DNA of 64,000 nucleotides from an uncultured Microbacteriaceae bacterium (lineage in GTDB: Bacteria; Actinomycetota; Actinomycetes; Actinomycetales; Microbacteriaceae). Below the pieces are notes generated by a model. It searched no databases, was not told the DNA's origin, and was given only the letters and a program-made list of their open reading frames with translations. Each line of letters starts with the position of its first letter. The stretch's first letter is position 1. Below, piece after piece: positions 18,068 to 26,927 of this stretch. The stretch covers positions 124,001 to 188,000 of the forward strand of contig CANKXX010000001.1 in the NCBI GenBank assembly GCA_947487835.1, in the 5' to 3' direction. The translations under genes and the position numbers were made by a program.

Positions 18068-18175
18068 TCAGCGATTGCGAAGAGCGGCGGCGATCCCCAC
18101 GACGCAGGTCATGATGACCAGCACGACGATCGCGCCGAGGATCGCGTAGATCTCGCCGGCCTCGGTGATGCGCAT
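18068..18175 (-). CDS. Small single-TM protein
   Basis: A 35-aa peptide starting MRITEAGEIYAILGA with one hydrophobic helix (IVVLVIMTCVVGIAAAL) and a basic end (RNR). CAGGGGG precedes the ATG. Composition is coding-like. Function unknown. Confidence 0.4.
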   Translation of the reverse strand: MRITEAGEIYAILGAIVVLVIMTCVVGIAAALRNR

Positions 18176-18349
18176 CGTCGCCCCCTGCTCCGCGGCGCCG
18201 CCACGGGTCGATGCGGCCATTCTGCCCGTCGCGGAGTGCCGGGACGCAACCATCCCCGCGTGTTCACCCGATGGTCGACGGCGTGCCCCCCGAAACGCGA
18301 CCAGCGGTAGGCGAGGCGGTAGGCAACCCGGCCCTCGACGCAGGGAAAG

Positions 18350-18379
18350 GGGCCCCGACGCCGCGGCGTCGGAGCCCCC
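18350..18379. terminator. Strong hairpin terminator
   Basis: GGGGC and CCGACGCC pair with GGCGTCGG and GCCCC around a two-base loop with one mismatch, just past the end of the secreted FN3 protein on the minus strand. Confidence 0.65.
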
Positions 18380-18395
18380 CTGCGGGATCGGCGGA

Positions 18396-20357
18396 TCAGC
18401 CGTTCGCTACCGCGAACGGTCCTGCCACTCCCCCGCTGCTCGACACCACGTAGACCCGGCCGGGATTGGTTGCGGGCACGTTCGTCCGCAGCCGGATGCT
18501 GTAGTCGCCGATGCCCGGAGGTGCCGCCGCCACGACCGCGGCGGTGGCCCCGGTGATCGCCGCGCCACGGGAGCCGTCCGCGTTGACCCGGAACACCTGC
18601 ACGCTCGCGCCCACGGTGGATCCCGTGCCGATGACGCGGAAGTCGCCGGCCTTCCACCTGGCGGTGGTGATCGTGATCCGGTCGGTCGCCGTGTCGGTGG
18701 CCTTGATCAGCCGCGCCGACTCGGCGCTCGTTCCTCCGGCGTTCTTCGCGACCACGGTGAACTGGTAGGTCGTCCCCGCGGTCAGCCCGGTGAGGCTCTG
18801 GCGAGCCACCGACGACACGGGCGGCTGGGTGGCCAGCTTCGTGCCGGCGGCGTCGTACACCGTCACCTGGTAGGAGACGCCCGTGCCGGTGACCGCGTTC
18901 CAGGTCAGCGCCATCGAGTTCTGCGTCTGCGTGCCCGCCAGTCCGGTCGGAGCGGCGGGGGCCGCCACCGAGACGGGCTTGTAGTCGCCGCTCAGCTGCC
19001 GGTGATTGCCGACCTCATCGAACGTCGCGATGTTGACGTGGGTGGGAGCGGTGATCGGGATCGGACCGGTGTAGAGCTGCGCGCTCAGGCTCGGAGCGTC
19101 ACCCTCGATGACCGCGCTGCCGTCCGTGGTGAAGAAGACCTGTCCGTCACTCGTGACGGACACCGAGTTCGCCTCGGCCGCCGTCTCGGGGGTGGCTCCC
19201 CCGGGGGGACTCACCGCGAAGGTCGGCAGCGTCTGATCCCCGGGAAGCGCGGCATCCGCCGGAGCGAACGGCACGCTCATCTTCGCGCCGGCCATCGACC
19301 GCACCTCGAAGGTGTAGGCCGCGGTAGAGTTCAGCCCGGTCAGCGTGGTCTGGGTGGTGCCGGCACCGACGCGAACACCCTGGACCGCCGAAGTGGCGGT
19401 GTTGACGGCCTCGATGCTGTATCCGGTGACCGCGTCGGCGCCGGGCAGCGGGGTGGCAGCGGTCCACTTGACGACTGCCGACGTCTGGTCAGCCGATCGC
19501 ACGACGGACGCGGTGCCCGCCGGGACGCCCTGCTGGCCGGGACCGGCCGGGCAGCCGCCCATGCCGGGTCCACCGGCCTCGCCGAACTCGGCGATGGTGA
19601 GGCCCTGACGGTTGCCGTCGGCGTCCTCCTCCTGCCAGTACATCGCGCGCTCGCCCTCCGCGGCGGCGGCGACGTTCGCGGCCGCCAGGGTGTCGAAGAC
19701 GTAGGTGGCGGTGAAGGCGCCGCCGGCACGCAGGTCCAGGCCGGAGCGGTATCCGCCCTTCGGCGACGGCACCAGCGGGCCGAGAACGGCACGGATGTCG
19801 CGCCTGCCGATCTCCGGGACCAGATCCGGATTGATGATCCGCTGCTCCAGCTGACCGGTGTGCACCACGTCCGACGCGAACGTCCCCTCGACGGTGATCG
19901 TCGTGCCGTTCTGCTTCATGGGAGCGGTGACGGTCGCGGACGACGTCGTGGTCTCGTCCCGCGTGCCATCGGCGAAGAGGATGGACACGACGTCGCCGGC
20001 CCTGATGTCCGGCGTGACGTTGAGGCCGGTGCCGGCGCCCCAGCAGACCCCGCCGGGGTGATTGACCTCGAACGCGACCCCGGAGTCGGAGACGACGGAT
20101 CTCGCCGATCCCACGAGACCGGCGTTCGGCCGCGTCACCTGCAGGGTCGCCATCTCTCCTGCGTAGCGCTCGTATCCCTCGACGGACACGAAGTCCCGGT
20201 CGGGAAAGACGACCACGTTGTCAGGGAACATGGGGACCGCGGCCGACGCGGCAGGGGCGGTCACCACCATTCCTGTCGCCGCGACGCCCAGTACGGCGCC
20301 GACTCCTATGGCGCGGCGGATCCTCCCGCGCCTCTCATATTGCCGTTCGAACACCAT
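18396..20357 (-). CDS. Secreted FN3-domain protein
   Basis: A 653-aa protein. Residues 1-40 form a signal peptide (RRGRIRRAIGVGAVLGVAATG, cleavage near ASA-AVP). An N-terminal beta-rich region of about 250 aa is followed by one FN3-like domain (SVVRSADQTSAVVKW), an HYR/chitobiase-like segment with GQVFFTTDGSAVIEG, a second FN3 (APTGLAGTQTQNSMALTW) and a C-terminal beta domain. It lacks a visible membrane anchor, so it is probably secreted. GAGGAGG supports the ATG at 20357. Role unknown, perhaps adhesion or glycan binding. Confidence 0.75.
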   Translation of the reverse strand: MVFERQYERRGRIRRAIGVGAVLGVAATGMVVTAPAASAAVPMFPDNVVVFPDRDFVSVEGYERYAGEMATLQVTRPNAGLVGSARSVVSDSGVAFEVNHPGGVCWGAGTGLNVTPDIRAGDVVSILFADGTRDETTTSSATVTAPMKQNGTTITVEGTFASDVVHTGQLEQRIINPDLVPEIGRRDIRAVLGPLVPSPKGGYRSGLDLRAGGAFTATYVFDTLAAANVAAAAEGERAMYWQEEDADGNRQGLTIAEFGEAGGPGMGGCPAGPGQQGVPAGTASVVRSADQTSAVVKWTAATPLPGADAVTGYSIEAVNTATSAVQGVRVGAGTTQTTLTGLNSTAAYTFEVRSMAGAKMSVPFAPADAALPGDQTLPTFAVSPPGGATPETAAEANSVSVTSDGQVFFTTDGSAVIEGDAPSLSAQLYTGPIPITAPTHVNIATFDEVGNHRQLSGDYKPVSVAAPAAPTGLAGTQTQNSMALTWNAVTGTGVSYQVTVYDAAGTKLATQPPVSSVARQSLTGLTAGTTYQFTVVAKNAGGTSAESARLIKATDTATDRITITTARWKAGDFRVIGTGSTVGASVQVFRVNADGSRGAAITGATAAVVAAAPPGIGDYSIRLRTNVPATNPGRVYVVSSSGGVAGPFAVANG

Positions 20358-20498
20358 TGTTCTGCCTCCTCGCTGCGGATGGGTACGAGCGTCCATGCGC
20401 CATCGGGCAGAGACCCCTCGTTGGACCGACGGTCCTCGGTGAGCCTTGGGAAAGCCCTATGCTCGCGCCTCCGGAGGGGACGGGAGGTGATGGTGGGG

Positions 20499-20981
20499 TC
20501 AGGCGGGCGTCACGATGTACGTCGCCAGGTGGGCGTCGGTCTCCTGGGCGACGGTGAGCACCACGCGGTAGTCCGGGGAGGTGAAGATGCCGAAGCCGGC
20601 GTCGGCGTCGGCACTCACGCCCGACGCGGAGTAGCCGGCAGCCTCCAGTTGCGCCTGCGCATCGGCGAAGGCCGAGGCGTCGGGGACGCGCACCTGCGCG
20701 GCCCAGCCGGCGCCACCGGCCGCGGTGCCCCCGCGCACGACGTCCTCGGACACGAGCGGCACGTCCGAGGGGAAGCCGGCGGGAAGCGTGCCGTCCGTCG
20801 TGAAGTCGACCCCGCCGAGCGCCTCGCGCAGCTGCTCCTGTGCGCCCTCGCTGAACTGCTCGACCTCGTTCCCGATGACTCCCTCGATCACGTTGTCGGT
20901 GAGACCGCCGCATGCGGTGAGCGACAGCATGAGGCCGGTGGACAGCAGGGCGGCGGAGGTCAGGCGCGTAACGTATCGCAT
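20499..20981 (-). CDS. Lipoprotein of unknown function
   Basis: A 160-aa protein with a type II signal peptide (LTSAALLSTGLMLSLTAC; lipobox LTAC, Cys near residue 25). The mature part is acidic with segments LPAGFPSDVPLV and VRVPDASAFADAQAQLEAAGYSA, found in many small actinobacterial lipoproteins. The C-terminus reads HLATYIVTPA. It is predicted to be anchored to the outer face of the membrane. Confidence 0.75.
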   Translation of the reverse strand: MRYVTRLTSAALLSTGLMLSLTACGGLTDNVIEGVIGNEVEQFSEGAQEQLREALGGVDFTTDGTLPAGFPSDVPLVSEDVVRGGTAAGGAGWAAQVRVPDASAFADAQAQLEAAGYSASGVSADADAGFGIFTSPDYRVVLTVAQETDAHLATYIVTPA

Positions 20982-21049
20982 GCCCCCAGTGTCCCGGAGT
21001 CCGGTGCGGCGAACCTGGACGCCCCGTGGTGGGTGGGGCGACGAATCCG

Positions 21050-21415
21050 CTATTCCTCGCCGTCGAGCGCGCGTGCGGCACGGACGCCGACCGCGGCGCC
21101 GCGAAGTGCAAGCGCGAGCATTCCGACGGCTCCCACGAGGACCGACACAACGCCGATCGCCAGTGGGACGGGGAGGACCGCGGGGAGCGCGAAGCCGATG
21201 GCGCACCAGCCTGCCGCCACCGTCGGCCTCTCCGCCGCCCGGTGCGCGGCGATCCAGGCCCGGTCGCTTGCCATCGTCGCGGGCAGACGGATGCCGGCGA
21301 TCGGGTTCCTCCCCAGTCGTCCACCGGCCGTGGCTCTGGCCAGCCAGAGCATCAGGCAGCCGGCGCCCGCCAGCACGACGAAGATCACGGCCCGTCCCAG
21401 TAATTCCTCACCCAC
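21050..21415 (-). CDS. SdpI-family membrane protein
   Basis: A 121-aa protein with three hydrophobic helices (about 8-28, 66-88 and 90-108). The loop GRNPIAGIRLPATMASDRAWIAAHRAAER is the SdpI-family signature (N-x-x-x-GIR, then D-x-AW). In Bacillus SdpI gives immunity to a toxin; here the role is unknown. The GTG at 21415 lies 6 bases after TAGGCT, so translation is probably leaderless. Confidence 0.75.
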   Translation of the reverse strand: MGEELLGRAVIFVVLAGAGCLMLWLARATAGGRLGRNPIAGIRLPATMASDRAWIAAHRAAERPTVAAGWCAIGFALPAVLPVPLAIGVVSVLVGAVGMLALALRGAAVGVRAARALDGEE

Positions 21416-21666
21416 GGTCCCAGCCTAGGAGCGGTCGGGTCGCTGCCGATGTCCTGGGGATCGGAACGGGTGCCGGCCAGCCCCACCGCGCGCACCTCCG
21501 GAAGACGTACCGTTCGAGGACGAGCCAGACGAACTGAGACCCGCCGCGCCGCCAGGCGCACCGGAAGCACGAGCCATGGCTGCCGTGCATCGGCACCCGT
21601 GCGGCACGGCGGCTCGCGGTAGGTCTGACACGCGTGCGGCGCACTGCGCGACTAAGGGGTTACTCG

Positions 21667-21981
21667 ATGGGAAGCCTGTTCTACGGGGCCGCTCGACTCG
21701 AGGTGGTGTTCGACGACCGCGTGCTCGCTCATCTGCAGATCGTGATCACGTCGAAGCTCCGGCGACACGAGAGCTGCCTGCTGTCCTGGTCCGTCGACCG
21801 CAGGGACGGGAGCGGGCGCTCCTTCGTCTGGATCCATCCGAACGCCGACCTGCACTTCTCCTACGCCGGCGCGCGGGCGCCCGCGATCAACCGGCAGTGG
21901 CTCGACGAGCTCGCGGAGCTCGCGCACCTTCCCGGCGGGCTGCAGGTGACGCCCGAGGGGACGCTGCGCCCCGAACGGTGA
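21667..21981 (+). CDS. DUF7882-type small protein, copy 2
   Basis: A 104-aa protein homologous to the genes at 6040 and 56974: MGSLFYG start, FDDRVLAHLQIVITSKLRRHES, GRSFVWIHPNADLHFSY and APAINRQWLDEL. The ATG at 21667 is fixed by alignment with the other copies. The fold and role are unknown to me. The 251 bp upstream carry a TAGGTCT element near 21620 and no other gene. It converges with the FUSC gene. Confidence 0.75.
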   Translation: MGSLFYGAARLEVVFDDRVLAHLQIVITSKLRRHESCLLSWSVDRRDGSGRSFVWIHPNADLHFSYAGARAPAINRQWLDELAELAHLPGGLQVTPEGTLRPER

Positions 21982-22000
21982 GACGTGCGTCTTCCGATGC

Positions 22001-23278
22001 TCACCCGTCAGGATCGGCACGGCGACGACCGGCGCGCAGCGGCTTGCGGAGCACGGGAAGCGCGCGGCGATCGAGCCACGGCTCCGTGCTGCGTTCGGCG
22101 TGCTCGACGTCGAGCTGCGCGATGACCTGTTCCACGGCCGACAGCACCGAGCCGTGGAGCAGCCACAGCTCGATCTGACCGCGCGGGTCGACGTCGAGAA
22201 GCGTCAGCTCGGTCAGTACCGCCCGGGCCTCCCGCACCGCGTCGAGCGTCCGATCGAACGCCTCGTCGGCCCGGTCCGCTCGAACCCTCCCGTACTCCGT
22301 CACGACCAGGTCGCCGAACGCGCGGAGACAGGTGGCCACGTCGTCGAGCACGACGGCGAACGCGCGCCGCAGATCCGCCTCCGCCGGTCCCGCCGGTGCC
22401 GACGAGTCGCCCGGTGCCCGCCCGCCAATGGTGACCACCAGCACGCGCTGCGCAGCCAGTGCGCGGTCCAGCCTCTCGACCGCGGAGGCGAGACCCGGAT
22501 AGACGGTCGCGGCGGCGAGGGCGCGCGGATTCAGGCGCCGGCCCTCCCGCGCCGCCTCGACGGCGACCGATGCGGCCTGGAGCTCCGCGGCGATGTCCCC
22601 CGTCCAGTCGGTCCACGCCCGCACCTCGTCGGGGTGCGGCGCGCGCTCGCCCAGCGTGCTCGCGATCTCGTCGAGGAGCGCGGCCTGCGAGCGGGTCACC
22701 CGACGCACGGCCTGGCTCGCCTGCGCGTTCTGGATGCCGATCGGCACGACGAGGCTGAACACGATCCCGACCGCCGTCCCGATGAGCGTGTTCGCGATCC
22801 GCACCTCCGCGGCGATCCCGGGCGCCGAGACCGCGAGGATGAGCATCGCGCTGATCGGCGCCTCGAGCGTCTGGTGCCCCAGGCGCAGCAGGTGCGCGAT
22901 CACCAGCGACGCCGCGATCACGAGGGCGAGGCTCCACCAGGAGAGGCCGAGGTACGTGGTGGTCACGACGGCCACGAGCACGCCCGTCAGCACGGCGCCG
23001 ACCCGGACGACGCCCATGAGCAGCGTCCCCACCGTCGACGCCTGCACCACGAGGAGCGCGGTCAGGGGGGCGGTGAGATCCAGGATTCCCGGGAAGAGCG
23101 AGTCGGCGACCACGTAGGCGACCACCGCGGCGATCGTGAGCCGGGCGATGTTCCGAACCGACGGGAGCAGGCGCTCCGGCACCTGGCTCCACGACGCCGG
23201 CAGCTCCGGCCAGAGCCAGAGCAGGATGCGTCGCGGGTGGGCGTGCGGGTGCGGTCGCCGGTGAGGTCGTGCACCCAT
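22001..23278 (-). CDS. FUSC/aromatic-acid-exporter-type membrane protein
   Basis: A 425-aa protein. The first 200 residues hold about six helices (SVRNIARLTIAAVVAYVVADSLFP, LTALLVVQASTVGTLLMGVVRVGA, LGLSWWSLALVIAASLVIA, AVGIVFSLVVPIGI) typical of the FUSC domain. The remaining 220 residues form a cytoplasmic helical domain. FUSC proteins are thought to export small aromatic acids or similar compounds. The gene stands alone; its stop is 20 bp from that of the convergent DUF7882 gene. Confidence 0.75.
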   Translation of the reverse strand: MGARPHRRPHPHAHPRRILLWLWPELPASWSQVPERLLPSVRNIARLTIAAVVAYVVADSLFPGILDLTAPLTALLVVQASTVGTLLMGVVRVGAVLTGVLVAVVTTTYLGLSWWSLALVIAASLVIAHLLRLGHQTLEAPISAMLILAVSAPGIAAEVRIANTLIGTAVGIVFSLVVPIGIQNAQASQAVRRVTRSQAALLDEIASTLGERAPHPDEVRAWTDWTGDIAAELQAASVAVEAAREGRRLNPRALAAATVYPGLASAVERLDRALAAQRVLVVTIGGRAPGDSSAPAGPAEADLRRAFAVVLDDVATCLRAFGDLVVTEYGRVRADRADEAFDRTLDAVREARAVLTELTLLDVDPRGQIELWLLHGSVLSAVEQVIAQLDVEHAERSTEPWLDRRALPVLRKPLRAGRRRADPDG

Positions 23279-23461
23279 GTCGGACCCTCTGACTCGCGCC
23301 GAACCGGAAGCACTCCGCCGCGCTTCCTCGACGTCGTGCCGGGACAGGTAACCCCTCCAGTATGGGCGCGAGGCGGAGCGTTCGACGGGCGGGACGGGCG
23401 GGACGGGCGAGACGGGAAGCGGGAGCCCGGCCTACGCCGAGCTCCCGCGCCGTGCCGGGTG

Positions 23462-24414
23462 CTACGCGCTCTTCGGCCCGTAGTACGACGTGATGTCGGC
23501 GAGCTCGAGTTCGGCGGTCTCCTGAATCAGCGCGAGCAGGCTCGCGTCGAGACCCGGGGCGAACTCCTCGAGGCGCTCGGGGGCGATAAAGGACGGCACG
23601 CCCTGCGGCGCCTGCTCGGTGGCGTCGAGCGTCGTGCCGTCGTTCGAGGGCGAAGCACCGCGGAAGATCTTTCCGGCCTCGGACTTGTCGTCGAGGTCGA
23701 AGCTGTACTGCTTGCTCTGCAGCCCCAGGTCGAGGAGCTTCTTCACCTCGGGGAACTGCTCGGCGTTCGTCTTCGGGATGGGGAGCAGGGTCGACCAGTT
23801 CACGCCCAGCGTCTCGAGCCACGCGCGTACGCGTTCTCGTGCGCTTGGTCGCGCACGATCAGGTAGGCGACCGTGCTGCGCGCGGTCGGGTTGTCGGTCA
23901 TCTCGTAGATACGGCACTTCTGCAGCCGGCCGGTCGACTCCAGCATGAGGTTGTACAGAAGGTCGAGCGGGAGGTTGCCCGAGTTGTAGACGTAGCTGCC
24001 GCTCCAGGGGTTGCCGGCGGAGTCGACGGGAAGAGCGCCCTGCGCGCCCACCAGGTAGTGGTGGATGTTGCTCGTGTCCAGCGCGATGTTCAGCGGCGTG
24101 GCGCCGCCCGCACCCGGCGTGTCCAGCGGGTCGGTGAGCTTGCCGCTGTACTCGGGCGAACCGTCGAGCAGGCGGGAGATCGTCGTGCCGATGAGCTCGA
24201 CGTGGCTGATCTCCTCCGTGCCGACGCCCTGGATGAGGTCGCGGTAGGGCTTCGCGGCGGGTCCGCGGAAGTTCATCGCCTGGAACAGGTACTGCATCAT
24301 GGTACGCATCTCGCCGAACTGTCCGCCGAGCCCCTCCTGCAGCGCGTTCGCGGCTGCGGGGTCGGGCTCGCCGTCGGCGATCTCGTTGATCCAGGTCTGT
24401 GCGTGGAAGTACAT
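23462..24414 (-). pseudogene. Manganese catalase with a frameshift
   Basis: The first 198 codons encode a manganese catalase core. Predicted Mn ligands are Glu35 (GQFGEM), Glu68 and His71 (GTEEISHVE), Glu159 (LMLESTGR) and His192 (DQAHENAYAR). After codon 198 (near 23821) the frame ends in GSRRWA-stop, while the next frame continues as LETLGVNWSTLLPIPKTNAEQFPEVKKLLDL to a stop at 23462. A single missing base (GCGCGTGGCTC where GCGCGTGCGCTC is expected) would explain it. Restored length is about 317 aa. All ligands precede the break, so a truncated product could keep the metal site. AAGGAGG supports the ATG at 24414. Sequencing error is possible. Confidence 0.85.
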
Positions 24415-24535
24415 GGGGCCTCCTTGGCGATCCCGGCGGCTCACTGCCGCCGTCGTCAGCCTCGTCCCCTGCATCCCGGCCTGAGCGGGAGGGCCCGGCC
24501 TTCACAGGGAATCGTCGGGCGACCCCGTCCCGCCG

Positions 24536-24805
24536 CTACGCGTACTCGTCGAACCCTCGGATGTCGAACGGCGAGGCGAGATCGCCGTCGTCCCTGGCGT
24601 CGTCCGAGACGCTCTCCGACTCGAAGGTGATGGGGATGCCGGGGGTGACCAGGACGTCGAGCTCCCGGTTGCCGACCACGGTGACCTTGACCATGTCGGC
24701 GCCGCTCCGCGCCGCCTGGACGACGGCCTCCTTGATGGTGTCAGGGTCCTGACCCTGGGCGAGCTGGTGCGACGCTCCGTCGACGTGCATCGTGATTCGT
24801 TCCAT
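24536..24805 (-). CDS. Small conserved-looking hypothetical protein
   Basis: An 89-aa protein: MERITMHVDGASHQLAQGQD, then a helix with DTIKEAVVQAARSGADMVKV, a beta strand VVGNRELDVLVTPGIPITFES and an acidic tail. The start at 24805 follows a GCGGAGA purine stretch. It lies downstream of the DHFR-like gene in the same direction, with a gap. Function unknown. Confidence 0.6.
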   Translation of the reverse strand: MERITMHVDGASHQLAQGQDPDTIKEAVVQAARSGADMVKVTVVGNRELDVLVTPGIPITFESESVSDDARDDGDLASPFDIRGFDEYA

Positions 24806-24894
24806 GGGTCTCCGCCCGTCGTGTTCCCTCATTGAACACCAGCCGCCCTGTCAGGAGGCCGCACGACGCACGCGACATCGCCGGCCGGCTGGCC

Positions 24895-25533
24895 TCAGCG
24901 CGCGAAGCTGATGTGGAGGACGCCGCTCTCGGCAACCTCCGACGTGACCGCGTAGTCGCGGTCGAAGTCGCGCAGGTCGTCCCACAGCCGGCCTCCCCGG
25001 CCGAGCACGACCGGGGCGATGGCGACGTGGAGTCGGTCTACGAGGCCGGCCGCGAGGAAGGCCCGGGCGACGCCCGCTCCCCCGCCGATCCGCACGTCGG
25101 CATCGCCCGCCAGCGCCTGCGCCCGCGGCAGCACCTCCGGGCTCGCCGACAGGAACTCGAACCGGGTGCCGTTGGCGAAGTCGATCGGCGGGCGCTCCTC
25201 GTGCGTCAGCACGAGCACCGGCACCTGGAACGGCGGCTCGTCGCCCCACCAGCCCCGCCACCCGGGGTCGTCCGGATGGGCGTGCAGCCCGAACATGCCG
25301 GCGCCCATGATCTCCGCGCCGATGCCCTGGAAGTACGCGGCGGCGTAGCGGTCGTCGACGCCCGCCGTGCCCGAACCCGTCGTGTCGTGCAGCACGCGCT
25401 CCCGGAAGGTCCGGGTGGCCGCGTAGTGCTCGACGAGCCGCCCCCAGTCCTCGCCCATCGGGTTCTCGGACGTGCGGCCTTCCGGCATCACGACGCCATC
25501 GAGGGAGAGATTGAGGTCGACCCGGACCGCCAT
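24895..25533 (-). CDS. Dihydrofolate reductase family protein (RibD C-terminal type)
   Basis: A 212-aa protein of the RibD-C/DHFR fold: MAVRVDLNLSLDGVV at the start, IMGAGMFGLH, VLTHEERPPIDF, then DVRIGGGAGVARAFLAAGLVDRLHVAIAPVVLGRGGRLW. It is probably an NAD(P)H-dependent reductase of unknown substrate. It is followed upstream on the same strand by a short three-helix protein gene 11 bp away, so the two are likely co-transcribed. Confidence 0.8.
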   Translation of the reverse strand: MAVRVDLNLSLDGVVMPEGRTSENPMGEDWGRLVEHYAATRTFRERVLHDTTGSGTAGVDDRYAAAYFQGIGAEIMGAGMFGLHAHPDDPGWRGWWGDEPPFQVPVLVLTHEERPPIDFANGTRFEFLSASPEVLPRAQALAGDADVRIGGGAGVARAFLAAGLVDRLHVAIAPVVLGRGGRLWDDLRDFDRDYAVTSEVAESGVLHISFAR

Positions 25534-25544
25534 GGCGGGAGTGC

Positions 25545-25760
25545 CTACTGCTCGGCCGCGGCGCCGGACTTCTTCAGCCGCTTCCGCACCGCCCGCTCCG
25601 TGAGGATCGACAGGTAGGAGCTCACGGGGCGCCCGGACAGGGCCGAGAACTCCTCACGCACCATGTCGTCCAGTTCCGCCCTCGATGCATCGGGGTACTT
25701 GCCCGCCAGCTTGTCCGCCACCTGGCGCATCACGTCGTCATTGCTTGCATCGTTGACCAT
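25545..25760 (-). CDS. Small helical protein (three-helix bundle type)
   Basis: A 71-aa helical protein: DVMRQVADKLAGKYPDASRAELDDMVREEFSAL, then RPVSSYLSILTERAVRKRLKK. The pattern resembles the three-helix-bundle dimerisation domains of actinobacteria (DUF3562-like). The start at 25760 is an ATG. It lies directly upstream of the DHFR-like gene. Confidence 0.65.
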   Translation of the reverse strand: MVNDASNDDVMRQVADKLAGKYPDASRAELDDMVREEFSALSGRPVSSYLSILTERAVRKRLKKSGAAAEQ

Positions 25761-25792
25761 GGTTGGAGTGTCGCTGGCCGGAGCACCCGCAG

Positions 25793-26077
25793 TCAACTCG
25801 CGGCGATGCTCACCGGCTTCGCGTCGGGCAGGCCGGTTCCGGTTCCTGGGGACTGCACCCGGGTATGGTGCGCGAGCAGCAGGGCGAATGCGACCTCGAG
25901 GGAGGTCGCGTCGCGGAGCAGCAGCCGCTCGGCCGGATCCTGGGTGAGCGCGTACGTCTTGTACACCGCGGACCCGGCGGGACCGACGCGGGTGATCACC
26001 CCGCGCACGGGCTGGCGGCGCGACCGGCGCGCCACCCACCGGTTCGCGTGCGTTCTCTGCAGGATCACGTTCCTCAC
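25793..26077 (-). CDS. Hypothetical basic protein
   Basis: A 94-aa protein with a basic N-terminal third (HANRWVARRSRRQPVRGV) and a hydrophobic segment TSLEVAFALLLAHH. The GTG at 26077 is preceded by AGGAAGG at good spacing, and codon third positions are mostly G/C. No family recognised. Confidence 0.5.
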   Translation of the reverse strand: MRNVILQRTHANRWVARRSRRQPVRGVITRVGPAGSAVYKTYALTQDPAERLLLRDATSLEVAFALLLAHHTRVQSPGTGTGLPDAKPVSIAAS

Positions 26078-26194
26078 CCACCCCTTCCTGGTGCTCCGAT
26101 GCAGTCGATCCCAGTCTGCGGAGCCGACGTTCCAGGCAGGAAACAGCCGTGTTACAGACAGTCGACGGAAAGCACGGACGACGCTCCGCCGGAC

Positions 26195-26812
26195 TCAGGA
26201 GGCAGGCGGCCGCAGGAGGGTTTCGAGTGCGCCGAGCGTCTCCTGCAGGCGCACCGAGGGCTCGAGGAGCCACTGGATCTGCAGCCCGTCCGATGCTGCG
26301 ACGATAAGCGCGGCGATCTGATCGGGGTCGACATCCCCCCGGATCACTCCCGCCGCCTGTTCCGCACGGAGCCGCTCGGCGAGGCTCCGCCGCACCCGGT
26401 CGAACCGCTTGGTGAAGTACTCGCGACCGGTGGCGTTGCCGGCCTCGAGCGACGCGGCGACCAGGGTGCTGTAGAGCACCACCAGCCCGGGCACCGTGAC
26501 GTTGGCGGTCGCTGCGAGCGCCATGACGTCGACCGCGCTGGTCGGCTGCGGCGCCGAGGGATCGGAGTTGCGCTTGAGCTCGGCGTGCTCGTACACGGCA
26601 AGGAGCAGCTGCTCACGCGAGTCGAAGTAGTGCAGCAGCGCCGCGTGCGAGACCCCGATGGCCTGCGCGATGCTGCGCAGGGAGGTGCCGTAGCCGCCGC
26701 GCTGGGCGAACACCTCGATCGCCCGGTCCAGGATCTCCTGCCGACGCGCGACCCCCTTGGCGTACGACCCGGCTCGCCCGATGACCGGGGCAGGAACGTC
26801 GTCGCGGGTCAT
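26195..26812 (-). CDS. TetR-family regulator
   Basis: A 205-aa regulator. The HTH is near residues 25-65 (RQEILDRAIEVFAQRGGYGTSLRSIAQAIGVSHAALLHYFDSREQLL). The C-terminal ligand domain is typical in length. TAGGTT lies six bases before the ATG and no Shine-Dalgarno sequence is present, so translation is probably leaderless. It is divergent from the isomerase/oxidoreductase operon and is the likely repressor of it. An imperfect CTCC-acac-GGAG element near 26838 is a weak operator candidate. Confidence 0.85.
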   Translation of the reverse strand: MTRDDVPAPVIGRAGSYAKGVARRQEILDRAIEVFAQRGGYGTSLRSIAQAIGVSHAALLHYFDSREQLLLAVYEHAELKRNSDPSAPQPTSAVDVMALAATANVTVPGLVVLYSTLVAASLEAGNATGREYFTKRFDRVRRSLAERLRAEQAAGVIRGDVDPDQIAALIVAASDGLQIQWLLEPSVRLQETLGALETLLRPPAS

Positions 26813-26927
26813 GCGGAGAACCTACTGCACAAATACCTCCACACGGAGCTTTCCTCTGTTAGCGTCTCCTCAGCGCCTCCTCGAGGGACGGCGCACTCGA
26901 CAACGACGACGTACGAAAGAAGGCACC

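Noticed and set aside
20358-20498. Possible riboswitch upstream of the secreted FN3 gene
   Set aside because: I looked for c-di-AMP (ydaO-type) hallmarks because such switches often precede wall genes. No matching core was found, only a small GGACC/GGTCC repeat.
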